Of a stretch of 64,000 nucleotides of DNA, positions 48,784 to 57,846 are shown one piece after another. The stretch lies in assembly GCA_003225315.1 (NCBI GenBank), contig QHZD01000020.1, forward strand, positions 1-64,000. Reading direction: 5' to 3'. The position numbers were made by a program, and so were the translations under genes. The DNA comes from Acidobacteriota bacterium. Lineage in GTDB: Bacteria; Acidobacteriota; Terriglobia; Acidiferrales; UBA7541. Every line of letters starts with the position of its first letter. Position 1 is the stretch's first letter. Under the pieces are notes generated by a model. The model did not search any database, had not been told where the DNA came from, and saw only the letters and a program-made list of their open reading frames with translations.

Positions 48784-49276
48784 CTACAGCCGCGGCAACA
48801 CAATCCCGCTCTGCGCCTGATACTTCCCTTTCTTGTCCTTGTAACTCACTTCGCAATCTTCATCCGACTCGAAGAAAATCACTTGGCACAGCCCTTCATT
48901 CGCATAAATCTTCGCAGGCAGCGGCGTGGTGTTGCTGATTTCCAGCGTCACAAATCCTTCCCACTCCGGCTCGAACGGCGTCACGTTCACGATAATCCCG
49001 CACCGCGCGTAGGTCGATTTCCCCACGCAGATCGTCAGCACGTTCCGTGGAATGCTTGAACTCCACAAACGATTTCGGATCGAACCGCTTCGGATCCACG
49101 ATCGTCGAATTCACGTTCGTGAAAATCCGGAACTCGTCCGCCACGCGGATATCGTAGCCGTACGATGATACTCCGTAACTGATCACTCCCTCTCGCACCT
49201 GCCGGTCCGTAAACGGCTCGATCATCTTTTGCTCCAGCGCTTTGCGCCGGATCCAGCGGTCTGGCTTGACGGCCAT
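48784..49276 (-). pseudogene. dcd: Broken dCTP deaminase gene (internal deletion plus frameshift)
   Basis: The N-terminal part from ATG 49276 matches Dcd ([51 protein letters not shown]). The C-terminal part in another frame continues the same protein ([19 protein letters not shown], the catalytic-Glu region [28 protein letters not shown]), ending at 48784. At the join near 49053-49060 about 20 residues are missing and the frame shifts by one base. The lost part is the strand with VCIIPPNSFAL in normal Dcd. Reading 493 bases gives about 164 codons against the usual 185-190. Either a true pseudogene or an assembly error. Confidence 0.8.
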
Positions 49277-49388
49277 CCATTCCTCCCTAGGAAGTGTAGC
49301 TTCGATTTGTCTTTTCGATTTGTTGCTGCGCCAAATTGTTTGGGTCGCGCGCGGCAAAAGATGTTCAGTGTAGATTACCCCTCCCGTC

Positions 49389-49417
49389 TTGACAACCTAG
49401 GCCACACCCTCTAGCAT
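49389..49417 (+). promoter_or_regulatory. Promoter of the HU-like gene
   Basis: TTGACA (49389-49394), a 17-base spacer, TAGCAT (49412-49417), 26 bases before the GTG start. Confidence 0.65.
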
Positions 49418-49443
49418 CTGCCTCGGAAGCGCGGGAGGATTGC

Positions 49444-49725
49444 GTGATCAAGCTGGACATCGTAAATGCCGTCGTGGCCACGACGAACATCAGCCGCACC
49501 AAAGCCGAGCAGGCGGTCGAAACCGTTTTCGAATCGTTGAAGCAGGCTCTTGGGCGTGGTCAGCGCATCGAACTCCGTCGCTTCGGTGTCTTCAGCGTGA
49601 AGCCGCGCAAGACCGGCATCGGCCGCAATCCCCGCACCGGCGAAGAAGTCAACATTCCGCCAGGCAAAGCTGTTCGCTTCAAACCCGGCAAAGAGCTTCA
49701 AGGTATCGACGAAAACAAGAAATAG
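49444..49725 (+). CDS. HU/IHF family DNA-binding protein
   Basis: A 93-residue protein from GTG 49444 (GCGGGAGGATT upstream). It has the full HU fold: helices VNAVVATTNISRTKAEQAVETVFESLKQAL (two helices), then RIELRRFGVFSVKPRKTGIGRNPRTGEEV with the G-x-N-P-x-T arm motif, and VRFKPGKEL. It bends and compacts DNA as a dimer. Sequence does not separate HU from IHF. It has a good promoter and probably stands alone. Confidence 0.95.
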   Translation: MIKLDIVNAVVATTNISRTKAEQAVETVFESLKQALGRGQRIELRRFGVFSVKPRKTGIGRNPRTGEEVNIPPGKAVRFKPGKELQGIDENKK

Positions 49726-49978
49726 GAATAGCCACTCTGCAGCCTCGCCCCCGCTATTTCAAGCGGACAACCTTCTCCACATTCGAAACTGGCGCGAACC
49801 CGCGCAGTTGTGCTGTACTGATGAAAGTGTCTGTCTATAAATCAGGGGTCGGAACTCTAGCCCCGACATTAAAAGCGCATTGCAATTGGGCTTTAGCCTC
49901 TGAGGAAAATCTCTTAGCTCCGCAAACGAATTGTGAGATCGTTTCTGGTGCGGATTTAATTACACTCGCAAACACTTC

Positions 49979-50989
49979 GTGAGTACGCCACCTCAAGAGA
50001 GTCCTCCACCATCCATTCCTATCAACTTGGATTGGCGCCCCATTCCCTATGGCCCATCAGGCTATACGATTGTTCCCCCCCGGCCCTCGCTAAAGTCGCT
50101 TTATCTTGCCGGCGTTCTCTTTCTCTTCACTCTTTGCACCTGCCTCGTTGCCGGCACCCAATTCGCCTTCGCCTACGCGCAAAATCAGGCCGTTTCTTTC
50201 GATGAGTTTCTCAACGCCTTCACCCTTTTTTACAAACACCCAGCAGCTCTTGCCGCCGGCCTGCCTTTCGCCCTCACTTTGCTCACCATCCTGCTCGCGC
50301 ATGAGCTCGGCCATTTCTTTGCCTGCCGTCATCATCACATTCGCGCCAGCTACCCTTTTTTCATTCCCTTTCCTTCGCTCATGGGCACCTTTGGCGCATT
50401 CATTTTGATTCGCTCCCCGATCCGCAGCACTCGCGCACTCTTTGACGTCGGTGCCTCCGGTCCGCTCGTGGGATTCATTCTGGCTGTTCCCGCGTTAGCG
50501 TACGGCGTGCTCCACGCAAAAATTGTCCTCGGCCTGGATAACCTGCAAAAGGTCGACTTAGCCTTCGGAACCCCACTCCTGTTGCGACTCTTCGCTTCCG
50601 CCCTGCATCCCGGGGTTCGCCCAGGCATGCTCTTGCTGCATCCCGTTGGCCGCGCCGCATGGGTTGGGCTCTTCGCCACGTCGCTCAACCTCCTGCCCGT
50701 CGCCCAGTTGGATGGCGGCCACATTCTGCGCTCTCTCAGTGCGCGGCTCCACCATCACATTTCCATGCTTCTTCCTCTGGCTCTCCTCTCGCTCGGGCTA
50801 TTTCGTTTCTGGGAAGGCTGGTACGTTTGGGGACTGCTCCTTCTCGGAATGCGTTTCCTTCGCGTCGCGCCCATTTACGATCCCACTCCGCTCGATCCGC
50901 TTCGCCGCTGGGGAGCATTTCTTGCGCTACTTGTCTTCCTCCTTTGTTTCATGCCCGCGCCCCTCTACTTTTCTCCAAATCCTCATTGA
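49979..50989 (+). CDS. Site-2 protease family (M50) membrane metalloprotease
   Basis: A 336-residue membrane protein from GTG 49979, without a strong ribosome site. A Pro-rich cytosolic start is followed by about seven hydrophobic segments. The zinc motif HELGH is in LLAHELGHFFACRHH, and the third ligand region is VAQLDGGHILRSLS. It resembles the large S2P-like proteases of plants and bacteria (EGY-type) rather than RseP, since no PDZ domain is seen. It cleaves membrane-spanning substrates; target unknown. It lies 62 bases before the permease gene. Confidence 0.88.
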   Translation: MSTPPQESPPPSIPINLDWRPIPYGPSGYTIVPPRPSLKSLYLAGVLFLFTLCTCLVAGTQFAFAYAQNQAVSFDEFLNAFTLFYKHPAALAAGLPFALTLLTILLAHELGHFFACRHHHIRASYPFFIPFPSLMGTFGAFILIRSPIRSTRALFDVGASGPLVGFILAVPALAYGVLHAKIVLGLDNLQKVDLAFGTPLLLRLFASALHPGVRPGMLLLHPVGRAAWVGLFATSLNLLPVAQLDGGHILRSLSARLHHHISMLLPLALLSLGLFRFWEGWYVWGLLLLGMRFLRVAPIYDPTPLDPLRRWGAFLALLVFLLCFMPAPLYFSPNPH

Positions 50990-51050
50990 CCGCTTCGAAT
51001 CTCCGGTTATGATGCCTTCGTTCTGAGCGCGCACCTACGCCGACAAACTC

Positions 51051-52394
51051 ATGCCCAAACTCGTCCGCACACTTCGCCTTCGCGATCTTCTTCTTCTTTT
51101 CATAGGCTCTGTCATTGGCTCCGGCATTTTTCGGACGCCCGGCCCCATTCTTCGCCAGGTTAACGGCTCCGTTGGCCTGTCCCTCCTGGTTTGGGTTGCC
51201 GGAGGAGTCCTCTCCCTGCTCGGCGCGCTCACCTATGCGGAGCTTGCCGCTGCCAATCCCGAAGCCGGCGGCCTCTACTGCTACATTCGCGACGGCTTCG
51301 GCCGTCTTGCGGCCTTCCTTTATGGCTGGTGTCTTTTCTTGGTGATCGCCAGCGGTTCGGTCGCCGCCTTGGCGCGTGCCTTCAGCGAATACCTCGCAAG
51401 AGTGATTCCGATTTCTCCCGTAGAGCAGACCATCGCAGCCGTCCTCATGATCGGAGTCGTAACCGTCATAAACGTCTGGGGCACGCGTAAGAGTTCGGAC
51501 CTGCAGAACTGGACCACCCTCGTCAAGATGGCCATCATCGTCATCCTTAGTGCCCTGCTGCTTGCTTTTGGCCACCATGCCCGCGACATTCCTTCCGCGT
51601 TCGGCGTCGTCCACCCAGGACTGGGCCTCTGGTCCAATTTCGGTCTGGCGATGATCGCGGTTCTTTGGGCTTATGAAGGCTGGCAATTCGGCACGTACAG
51701 CGCCGGCGAAGTCATTGATCCCCAGAAAGCCTTTCCGCGCGCTTTTCTAATGGGCTCCCTGATTCTCGTCGGGCTTTATCTCATCGCAGTTGTCGCTTAC
51801 CTGTTCGCCCTCGGCCCCGACGAAATGGCCATGAGCGAAACCATCGCCGCAACTTCTGTCACCGCTGTCCTCGGCTCATGGGCAGGTAAAATTGTGGCGC
51901 TCACCATTCTGATTTCCACTTTCAGCGCCGCCAATAGCGTGATCCTTACAGCTCCTCGCGTTTTCTACGCCATGGCCAACGACAAACTCTTTTTCAAAAA
52001 ACTCGCCGAAGTTCATCCGCGGTTCTTGACGCCGGCAGCGGCTATCATCGGACTCGGCATATGGTCGGCAGTTCTGGTGTGTGCAGGTGAGTTGGGCAGT
52101 TTCAGCGCGTTGATCGGTGGGGTGATCTTTATCGGCTGGATCTTCTACGGCCTTGGTGCCGCCGCCATTTTCCCCTTTCGCCGCGCTTCGGCGGGCCGGC
52201 CAATTCCCTATCGCGTTCCCGGTTATCCCTGGACGCCTATGCTCTTCGTTCTCGCCGCTGCCGCCATCGTCGGTAATGCCATCTATCTCGCCTTCCGCGA
52301 TCCTTCCCAATTCATGAACCTCGCCGCCGCCATCCTTCTGTTTCTTATTGGCCTTCCCGCCTACTTCTTCTGGCGCAAACGCGCCGCTGTTTGA
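51051..52394 (+). CDS. APC-family amino acid permease
   Basis: A 447-residue protein from ATG 51051 with twelve hydrophobic segments. The APC signature of helix 1 is LLLLFIGSVIGSGIFRTPG. Further typical elements are ELAAANPEAGGLYCYIRDGFG and WAYEGWQFGTYSAGEVIDPQKAFPRA. It resembles the LAT-type/serine-threonine exchanger branch, so uptake or exchange of neutral amino acids is likely, but the substrate is not shown. It ends one base before the convergent TPR gene. Confidence 0.92.
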   Translation: MPKLVRTLRLRDLLLLFIGSVIGSGIFRTPGPILRQVNGSVGLSLLVWVAGGVLSLLGALTYAELAAANPEAGGLYCYIRDGFGRLAAFLYGWCLFLVIASGSVAALARAFSEYLARVIPISPVEQTIAAVLMIGVVTVINVWGTRKSSDLQNWTTLVKMAIIVILSALLLAFGHHARDIPSAFGVVHPGLGLWSNFGLAMIAVLWAYEGWQFGTYSAGEVIDPQKAFPRAFLMGSLILVGLYLIAVVAYLFALGPDEMAMSETIAATSVTAVLGSWAGKIVALTILISTFSAANSVILTAPRVFYAMANDKLFFKKLAEVHPRFLTPAAAIIGLGIWSAVLVCAGELGSFSALIGGVIFIGWIFYGLGAAAIFPFRRASAGRPIPYRVPGYPWTPMLFVLAAAAIVGNAIYLAFRDPSQFMNLAAAILLFLIGLPAYFFWRKRAAV

Positions 52395-52395
52395 T

Positions 52396-53436
52396 TCACT
52401 CTTGCGGGTAAACCTTGGCCGCCATTTTCTGAACCGCTTCCCGCACTTGGCGGACGTGTTCGGCGCCTGAAGTGTTTGGCTCGAGTTTCAGATACGTATC
52501 CAGGCCTTGCAGTTGCGCACGATACTCGTGCTTTCGTCCATAAGCATCCGACAGCACTAAATAGGCTGGCCCAAAATTGGGATTTCGCAGGAGAGCTTCA
52601 CGCGCGCTTCTTTCCGCTTCGTCCGCGCGATCGAGACGCAGTTGCGCCATCCCCAGGATGACGTACCCGTCGGGCGAACTGTTGTCCAACTCCAATCCTC
52701 TGCGAACCGCCGTTTCCGCGTCCTCTGGTTTTCCCTGCAGGAAGAGTAGATACCCAATGCCAAAATCCGCCCAGGCGTACCTCCCGCCGCTCAAGTCAAT
52801 GGCCTTCAGGAAAGCCTGCATGGCATCATCGAAGTGGCCTAGCGTGGTCTGTACCACACCCACGTGATAATAGGCCTCGTAGTATTCGGGGAACGCCTGA
52901 GCGGCCTTCGTGAAGTGGCCCAGACTCCCAGCCAAGTCTCTCTTTCTCAGCCTTTCTACTCCCTTTTCATACTCGCTCTGCGCTTTTCCGGGAATGCTCA
53001 GCTCGCGTGCCGAGATCGTGTAACGGTTCCTCTCGGCAGGTGGCAAGCTCGACGAATTCAGGTAGAGCACCAGCTTCGCGGCGGTGCCGTCTACCTGCGT
53101 GCTTGTTTGCGCTGACTCGTAGCCTGGTTCATCAACGACGATCTCGTACGTGCTGGGAGGGAGGTTTCGCACTTCAAAGTGGCCTTCATAGTCCGTCAGG
53201 ATGCTGCGGAAGATTCCCGCGGCGTGCGATTTCAGTTTCACCGCGATCTGGCTCGCGGGCCGATTGCCCGCTTTCAGGAGCACGGTGCCGGAAATGATTC
53301 CCTCTGTCCGCTCAGAGGTGGAGGCTTGCGCCTTCGCCGTTGGCGCCCACGCAAACGCAGCCATGGTGACGAAAAGGTTGGAAAGAAATCCAGCTGCAAG
53401 ACACAACTTCTTTATGTTCTGCAATTTGCACAGCAT
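52396..53436 (-). CDS. Carboxypeptidase-regulatory-like domain plus TPR protein, secreted
   Basis: A 346-residue protein with an N-terminal signal (CLAAGFLSNLFVTMAAFAW). A carboxypeptidase-regulatory-like beta-sandwich (IISGTVLLKAGNRPASQIAV to YEIVVDEPGYESA) is followed by about five TPR units (YYEAYYHVGVVQTTLGHFDDAM, GYVILGMAQLRLDRADEAE). The domain order matches the protein at 18757-19779, so the two are paralogous in architecture. Probably periplasmic or outer-membrane associated. Confidence 0.82.
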   Translation of the reverse strand: MLCKLQNIKKLCLAAGFLSNLFVTMAAFAWAPTAKAQASTSERTEGIISGTVLLKAGNRPASQIAVKLKSHAAGIFRSILTDYEGHFEVRNLPPSTYEIVVDEPGYESAQTSTQVDGTAAKLVLYLNSSSLPPAERNRYTISARELSIPGKAQSEYEKGVERLRKRDLAGSLGHFTKAAQAFPEYYEAYYHVGVVQTTLGHFDDAMQAFLKAIDLSGGRYAWADFGIGYLLFLQGKPEDAETAVRRGLELDNSSPDGYVILGMAQLRLDRADEAERSAREALLRNPNFGPAYLVLSDAYGRKHEYRAQLQGLDTYLKLEPNTSGAEHVRQVREAVQKMAAKVYPQE

Positions 53437-54039
53437 CTCGACCTGCTGCGCACTTTTGAGGCGTTCCCTCAGGAGACTTGGCGGTTGGTGGAGTCAATCC
53501 GTACGGCCGCGAACAGCCACTTCCAACAGTCATTTCGGGCTGCGGTTGTGGTCTCGCCAGCGCGCATTGCACCATTTCCCCTGGTACCAACCGTCGCGTG
53601 CGCGGACCTATGCCCTAATTCGTGCATTGTGCGTGCCACAATGCCCATCATTTCATCCGCTGTCGTTCGCGCCACCTAAAAATGCCCCGGCACACAGTTG
53701 TAGCGATAGTCTTACGCCGCCATCTTCTTTTTTTTCATCGCCGTGTCTCCGGTCACTTTTCCTCAGAACATTTTTCTTGTAGCCATCTGAGCACTAGCCC
53801 ACGGTCTGGGTTTCTGTGAAACACCGCTTGAAAACCGTCTCAACACTGACACCGGCCCGCCACTTTGACTCACTTTGAGATTGAAACACCCTCGCCGCGT
53901 GTCGCGTTTTCTTTCGGGGCCCACCTGTGCCTCAAGCGAAGTCGGATTTCCACCGTTAGGTCTATTCCAGCATGCGCAACTTTGCAGTAGAGTTACGGGC
54001 CTTAACCCGAGGCTCTCGCCTCGTACAGGAGGTCCCCGA
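53437..54039. other. Intergenic region, no supported gene
   Basis: About 600 bases between a minus-strand TPR gene and a plus-strand gene. Several overlapping open frames (up to 190 codons) exist on both strands, but none has a domain, ribosome site or coding-like composition. A minus-strand frame (53469-53675) contains HELGH, but by itself this is not persuasive. The region should hold the promoters of both flanking genes; none was clear. Confidence 0.5.
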
Positions 54040-54813
54040 ATGAAAATCCGTCATGTCACGCTTCAAGACAAGTCTTCGATGAAACTCTCCCTCGATCAGC
54101 TCGATCAAGTAGTACAGGCTCTGCAAATCCAACTTGACCGTGATTTCACTCCCGTCTGGGGAGTTCACGCTCAGGTGCAGGCGCTTGATACGGGAGAAAC
54201 TGTCCCGGCTCGCGCCTGGCCAATGACCATTCTCGATCAATCCAGCGCCGGTTTGGGCGTGCATCTGGACAATAACGGCAAGCCTTTCGCCGAAATTCAG
54301 CGTGGCAACGATTGGAGCATCACCGCCAGCCACGAGCTTCTTGAAATGCTCGTCGACCCGCTGGGCCACAAACTCATCCGTGATCCGGACATCGATACGT
54401 CAGCCGGCGAACATCAAGTCGAGTACCTGGTGGAAGTCGGCGACCCCTGCGAAGTCTTCGCCTATCAAATCAATGGCATTTCCGTCTCGGATTTTATCAC
54501 CCGGGATTTTTACAACACCAAAGCCCACGCGGGAACTCAGTTTGATTTCCTGGGCCGCCTGAACAAAGCGTTGGAGGTTCCGGCGGGCTGCTACATCTCC
54601 TGGTTCGACCCGCAGGACGGCAAGTGGCACCAGAAGCAGACCGACGGGAGCTTTATCACCGCACGGCAGAAGGCGAACCTGGACAAGGGTCCGCGGGACG
54701 AGCGCGATGCCGCCTTCGGCGACGAAGACAATAAGCTGCGCCACGACCTGCAACGCATCCGCGCCAAGTATCGGCCTGGCGCAACCGCCAAGAAAACGGC
54801 TGGCACAACTTGA
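54040..54813 (+). CDS. Protein of unknown function with HELLE motif
   Basis: A 257-residue soluble protein from ATG 54040 (ACAGGAGGTCCCCGA upstream). It has no signal peptide. A central SHELLEMLVDPLGHKLI resembles an H-E-x-x-E metal or protease-like helix, and it is followed by VEYLVEVGDPCEVFAYQINGISVSDFITRDFY. The C-terminus is charged and helical (RHDLQRIRAKYRPG). I recall similar uncharacterised proteins but no established function. A metal-dependent hydrolase is possible. No partner gene is adjacent. Confidence 0.72.
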   Translation: MKIRHVTLQDKSSMKLSLDQLDQVVQALQIQLDRDFTPVWGVHAQVQALDTGETVPARAWPMTILDQSSAGLGVHLDNNGKPFAEIQRGNDWSITASHELLEMLVDPLGHKLIRDPDIDTSAGEHQVEYLVEVGDPCEVFAYQINGISVSDFITRDFYNTKAHAGTQFDFLGRLNKALEVPAGCYISWFDPQDGKWHQKQTDGSFITARQKANLDKGPRDERDAAFGDEDNKLRHDLQRIRAKYRPGATAKKTAGTT

Positions 54814-55011
54814 TCCATCCTTAGGCGATGAGCCAACCATTTCGCGCCGTTGTTCTGCGGTGCGCGAGGCGGCAAGTTCTCCAGAGCATCCGGCGCTGGC
54901 ACACCCCAGCGCCGGCCCGCTCATCTTACTTTCTGGCGGTTGGTCAGTTTGAATTTTCTGAATCGTGACAACGGGGGTCAATATTCAAACTGACCATTAC
55001 CTACTTTCTGC

Positions 55012-55039
55012 TTGACTTTTCCTTCATCTATGTTATAAT
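55012..55039 (+). promoter_or_regulatory. Sigma-70-like promoter of element copy 2
   Basis: TTGACT (55012-55017), a 16-base spacer, TATAAT (55034-55039). The predicted start coincides with the 12-bp palindrome GTAGATATCTAC. Transcripts would run towards the priA 3' end, antisense to it. Confidence 0.75.
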
Positions 55040-55258
55040 TTACTTGTAGATATCTACGCCTTCCCAATAGAGAGCATCAACCCCCGTTTTCATCCCGATA
55101 ACCGCCCTTTTCGGGTTTAACTCTTTTCTTTTGATGAAGTTAACATGTTGCTCCTCTGGGTAGTGGAATCTGCGGCCCTTTAGAATCAATCATTTAAGTG
55201 GAACCCATTTTGTAAGTCCTTTGTTTTGATATTCATCCATGTAATGGGGGGTGGGGGG
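55012..55258 (+). repeat. Interspersed promoter/palindrome element, copy 2
   Basis: It has the same ordered modules as 2375-2595: promoter (55012-55039), perfect palindrome GTAGATATCTAC (55046-55057), a weak hairpin followed by CTCTTTTCTTTT (55094-55132), GCCCTTTAGAATCAA (55175-55189), TTGTAAGTCCTTTGTTTTGA and a G-tract (GGGGGGTGGGGGGT). It lies between the HELLE-protein gene and the 3' end of priA, and its last bases touch the priA stop codon. No Cys/His-rich gene follows this copy. Confidence 0.75.
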
Positions 55259-57769
55259 TCACAACAGGCTTAAAGGGTCCATATCAACCAATACCGCCGT
55301 ATCGGGGATTTCCTTCGCTTCGCAATACGCTAACGCGCCGCTCAGCAACTTCGTCAGAACCGAGCGCTTCGGCGACTTCAGCAAAAACTGGAACCGGTGT
55401 TCTTTCTTCAATCGCGCCAGCGGCGCCGTGGCCGGTCCCAAAATGCGCACGCCCTTATCGTCGTGCGGTGAAAAATATTCCGAGAGTTGCCGCGACCAGC
55501 GGATGGTCTTCTCCAGGCTGGTATCGCGCACGATCACATTGGCCAGCGAAGTGAACGGCGGATACGCCATCATTCTCCGGAAGTGCAATTCGCGCTCGAA
55601 GAACGCGCTGTAATCCTGTCTCACGGCGTCCTGGATCGCGTAATGCTCGGGATAAAAGGTCTGAATCAGCACGCGCCCCTTCGATTCGCCGCGCCCCGCG
55701 CGCCCCGCCACTTGCGTCAGCAATTGAAACGTCCGCTCCGCCGCGCGAAAATCCGGCAGGCTCAGCGATGAATCGGCGCTGATGACGCCAACCAGAGTGA
55801 CCCGCTGAAAGTCGTGGCCTTTGGCAAGCATTTGCGTGCCGACAAGAATGTCCAGCGCCCCGCCCGCAAACGCGCCCAGCGTCTCTTGGTACTGCCGTTT
55901 CGTGCGCGCCGTGTCCCGGTCCAGCCGAGCGATGCGCGCGCCGGGGAATTCCTTGCGCAGCCGTTCTTCCAGGTGCTCCGAGCCCTCTCCAAAAAAATAA
56001 ACGTACTTCGATTGGCACTTCGGACAAACCTTTGGAATTGCTTGAATCGATCCGCAATAATGACATTCCAGCCGGTTGCGCTGCTTGTGATGCGTCATCG
56101 AGATGCTGCAGTTCACGCACTGCACGGAAGCGCCGCAGCTCCGGCACAGCACTGACCACGAATATCCGCGCCGGTTGATCAAAACGAGTGTTTGCGTTCC
56201 GTTCGCAAGGCACTCCTGAATTCCCGCGTGCAGAGCCGCGGAAATTGGGCTTGTCTGGTGCGTCTGCTGAAAATCTTCGCGCAGGTCAACAATTTCCACG
56301 GTCGCCAGCGATCGGTCCGCAACGCGCGAAGCGAGTGTCAGCAATTCGTATTTTCCTTCCCGCGCGTGATGATACGTTTCCATCGAAGGCGTCGCGGAAC
56401 CCAGCAGCGCCATCGCGCCTTCCATCTTCGCGCGCACGATGGCCACGTCGCGGCCGTGGTAGCGCGGCGTCTCTTCCTGCTTGTAACTGTTTTCTTGTTC
56501 TTCATCGACGATGACAAGCCCGATATTTTCCAGCGGCGCAAATACCGCCGAGCGCGTCCCGACCACGACGCGCGCCTCGCCGTTGCGCACGCGCCACCAC
56601 TCACGCGCCCGTTCCACGTCGCTCAGCGCCGAATGCAGCACCGCGACGCCCTCGAACCGCGCGCCAAACCATGACCGGCACTGCCGCCCAATCCACAATG
56701 TCAGCGCAATTTCCGGCACCAAAACGAGCGCCGTTTTTCCGCGCGCCAGAGCGTCCTGCACGGCTCGCAAATACACTTCAGTCTTCCCGCTGCCGGTCAC
56801 GCCGTGGAGCAACTGCACACCGAATTCGCCAAGTTCGAACCGCGCGCGAATCGCTTTCAGCGCGCTCTCCTGCTCTGCATTCAGTTCATGCGCGGGAGGT
56901 GTGAACATCGCATCAAACGGATCTTCCGCTGGATCAATGGGCTCCTCCCAACTTTCCAGCAATCCGTCGCGCAGCATTCGCTCAATGACCGCCCGCGTCA
57001 CCTGCGCCAGTTTCATCAACTGCGCCAGTGGCAAGGGCCCTCGCTCCGTCTCCAGCAATTCGCGGATCCTTTCTTCTCTGCGATTCCTCTGCGTGCGGCG
57101 TTCATCCCGACCCTGTCGGGACGTCTCTGCGTTGTCATTTTGTTTCTTGTCCGACAAATTCTCGGCTGCAGCACCCTTCCAAGCGATCACGCGCTGCGTC
57201 CTTCGGCTTCTTCCCTGCACCGTCTCTCGAATTTCAATGAGGCCGAGCCGTTGCAGTCGTTGCAACGCGGAAGCCTCAACACCGAGCTTTGCCGCCGGGC
57301 CGAGAGGCATCGTTCCTTTCCTTGCTTTCAACTTCGCGAGAAACGCCGCCTCAGCAGACGTAAGCCCATGCGACAATTCACCGCCGCTCAAGCTGTCCGC
57401 CGCGTCGCGTCCCGCCTCCGTCAAAATGATTTGCCGCTGCGATTTCAATTCTGTTACCGGCGGCAGCATTGCGCGGAATACTTCGCCGACCGGCGCCAGG
57501 TAATACGCCGCGATCCAGTGGGCCAGTTCGATCAGCTTCGGCGTCAGCGCGGGAACAAAATCCAGCACGCTGGTGATTTCGCGGATTTTCGTTTCTGGCG
57601 GCGCGGTCTCCGCAAGTTCGACAACAACTCCGACCATTGATTTTTTGCGGAAAGGCACGAGCACTCGGCTGCCAGGTTGCACCGTTCCTTGCAGCGATTC
57701 CGCCGCTGCATACGTGAATGTTGTGCGCAGCGGAACCGGCAGCGCGACGTTCCAAAATGGAGGAGTCAT
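55259..57769 (-). CDS. priA: Primosomal protein N' (replication restart helicase PriA)
   Basis: An 836-residue protein; ATG 57769 is chosen because the PriA N-terminus begins there (FWNVALPVPLRTTFTYA). The open frame to 57898 is not homologous. The 3'-DNA-binding domain is followed by Walker A (LLHGVTGSGKTEVYL), motif II as DEEQ (VIVDEEQENSYKQEE) instead of the usual DEEH, and zinc cysteines (CRSCGASVQCVNC, CHYCG, CPKCQ). The C-terminal helicase motif is VAGRAGRGE. It reloads the replisome at stalled forks. It is the last gene of the minus-strand housekeeping run. Confidence 0.95.
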   Translation of the reverse strand: MTPPFWNVALPVPLRTTFTYAAAESLQGTVQPGSRVLVPFRKKSMVGVVVELAETAPPETKIREITSVLDFVPALTPKLIELAHWIAAYYLAPVGEVFRAMLPPVTELKSQRQIILTEAGRDAADSLSGGELSHGLTSAEAAFLAKLKARKGTMPLGPAAKLGVEASALQRLQRLGLIEIRETVQGRSRRTQRVIAWKGAAAENLSDKKQNDNAETSRQGRDERRTQRNRREERIRELLETERGPLPLAQLMKLAQVTRAVIERMLRDGLLESWEEPIDPAEDPFDAMFTPPAHELNAEQESALKAIRARFELGEFGVQLLHGVTGSGKTEVYLRAVQDALARGKTALVLVPEIALTLWIGRQCRSWFGARFEGVAVLHSALSDVERAREWWRVRNGEARVVVGTRSAVFAPLENIGLVIVDEEQENSYKQEETPRYHGRDVAIVRAKMEGAMALLGSATPSMETYHHAREGKYELLTLASRVADRSLATVEIVDLREDFQQTHQTSPISAALHAGIQECLANGTQTLVLINRRGYSWSVLCRSCGASVQCVNCSISMTHHKQRNRLECHYCGSIQAIPKVCPKCQSKYVYFFGEGSEHLEERLRKEFPGARIARLDRDTARTKRQYQETLGAFAGGALDILVGTQMLAKGHDFQRVTLVGVISADSSLSLPDFRAAERTFQLLTQVAGRAGRGESKGRVLIQTFYPEHYAIQDAVRQDYSAFFERELHFRRMMAYPPFTSLANVIVRDTSLEKTIRWSRQLSEYFSPHDDKGVRILGPATAPLARLKKEHRFQFLLKSPKRSVLTKLLSGALAYCEAKEIPDTAVLVDMDPLSLL

Positions 57770-57846
57770 CCCGCCGTGTAGTGTATCAGCACGACGAAAT
57801 CCCGAAGAAAGCGCGGGACAGTTGAAAGCTCGTTGAAGAAAGAAAT

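Noticed and set aside
53469-53675. Minus-strand 68-codon frame containing HELGH
   Set aside because: A lone five-residue match in a short frame without ribosome site, domain context or second ligand.
55094-55132. Strong terminator in element copy 2
   Set aside because: Only a 5-bp stem with a long loop is present before the T-run, so it was kept only as a weak counterpart of the hairpin in copy 1.
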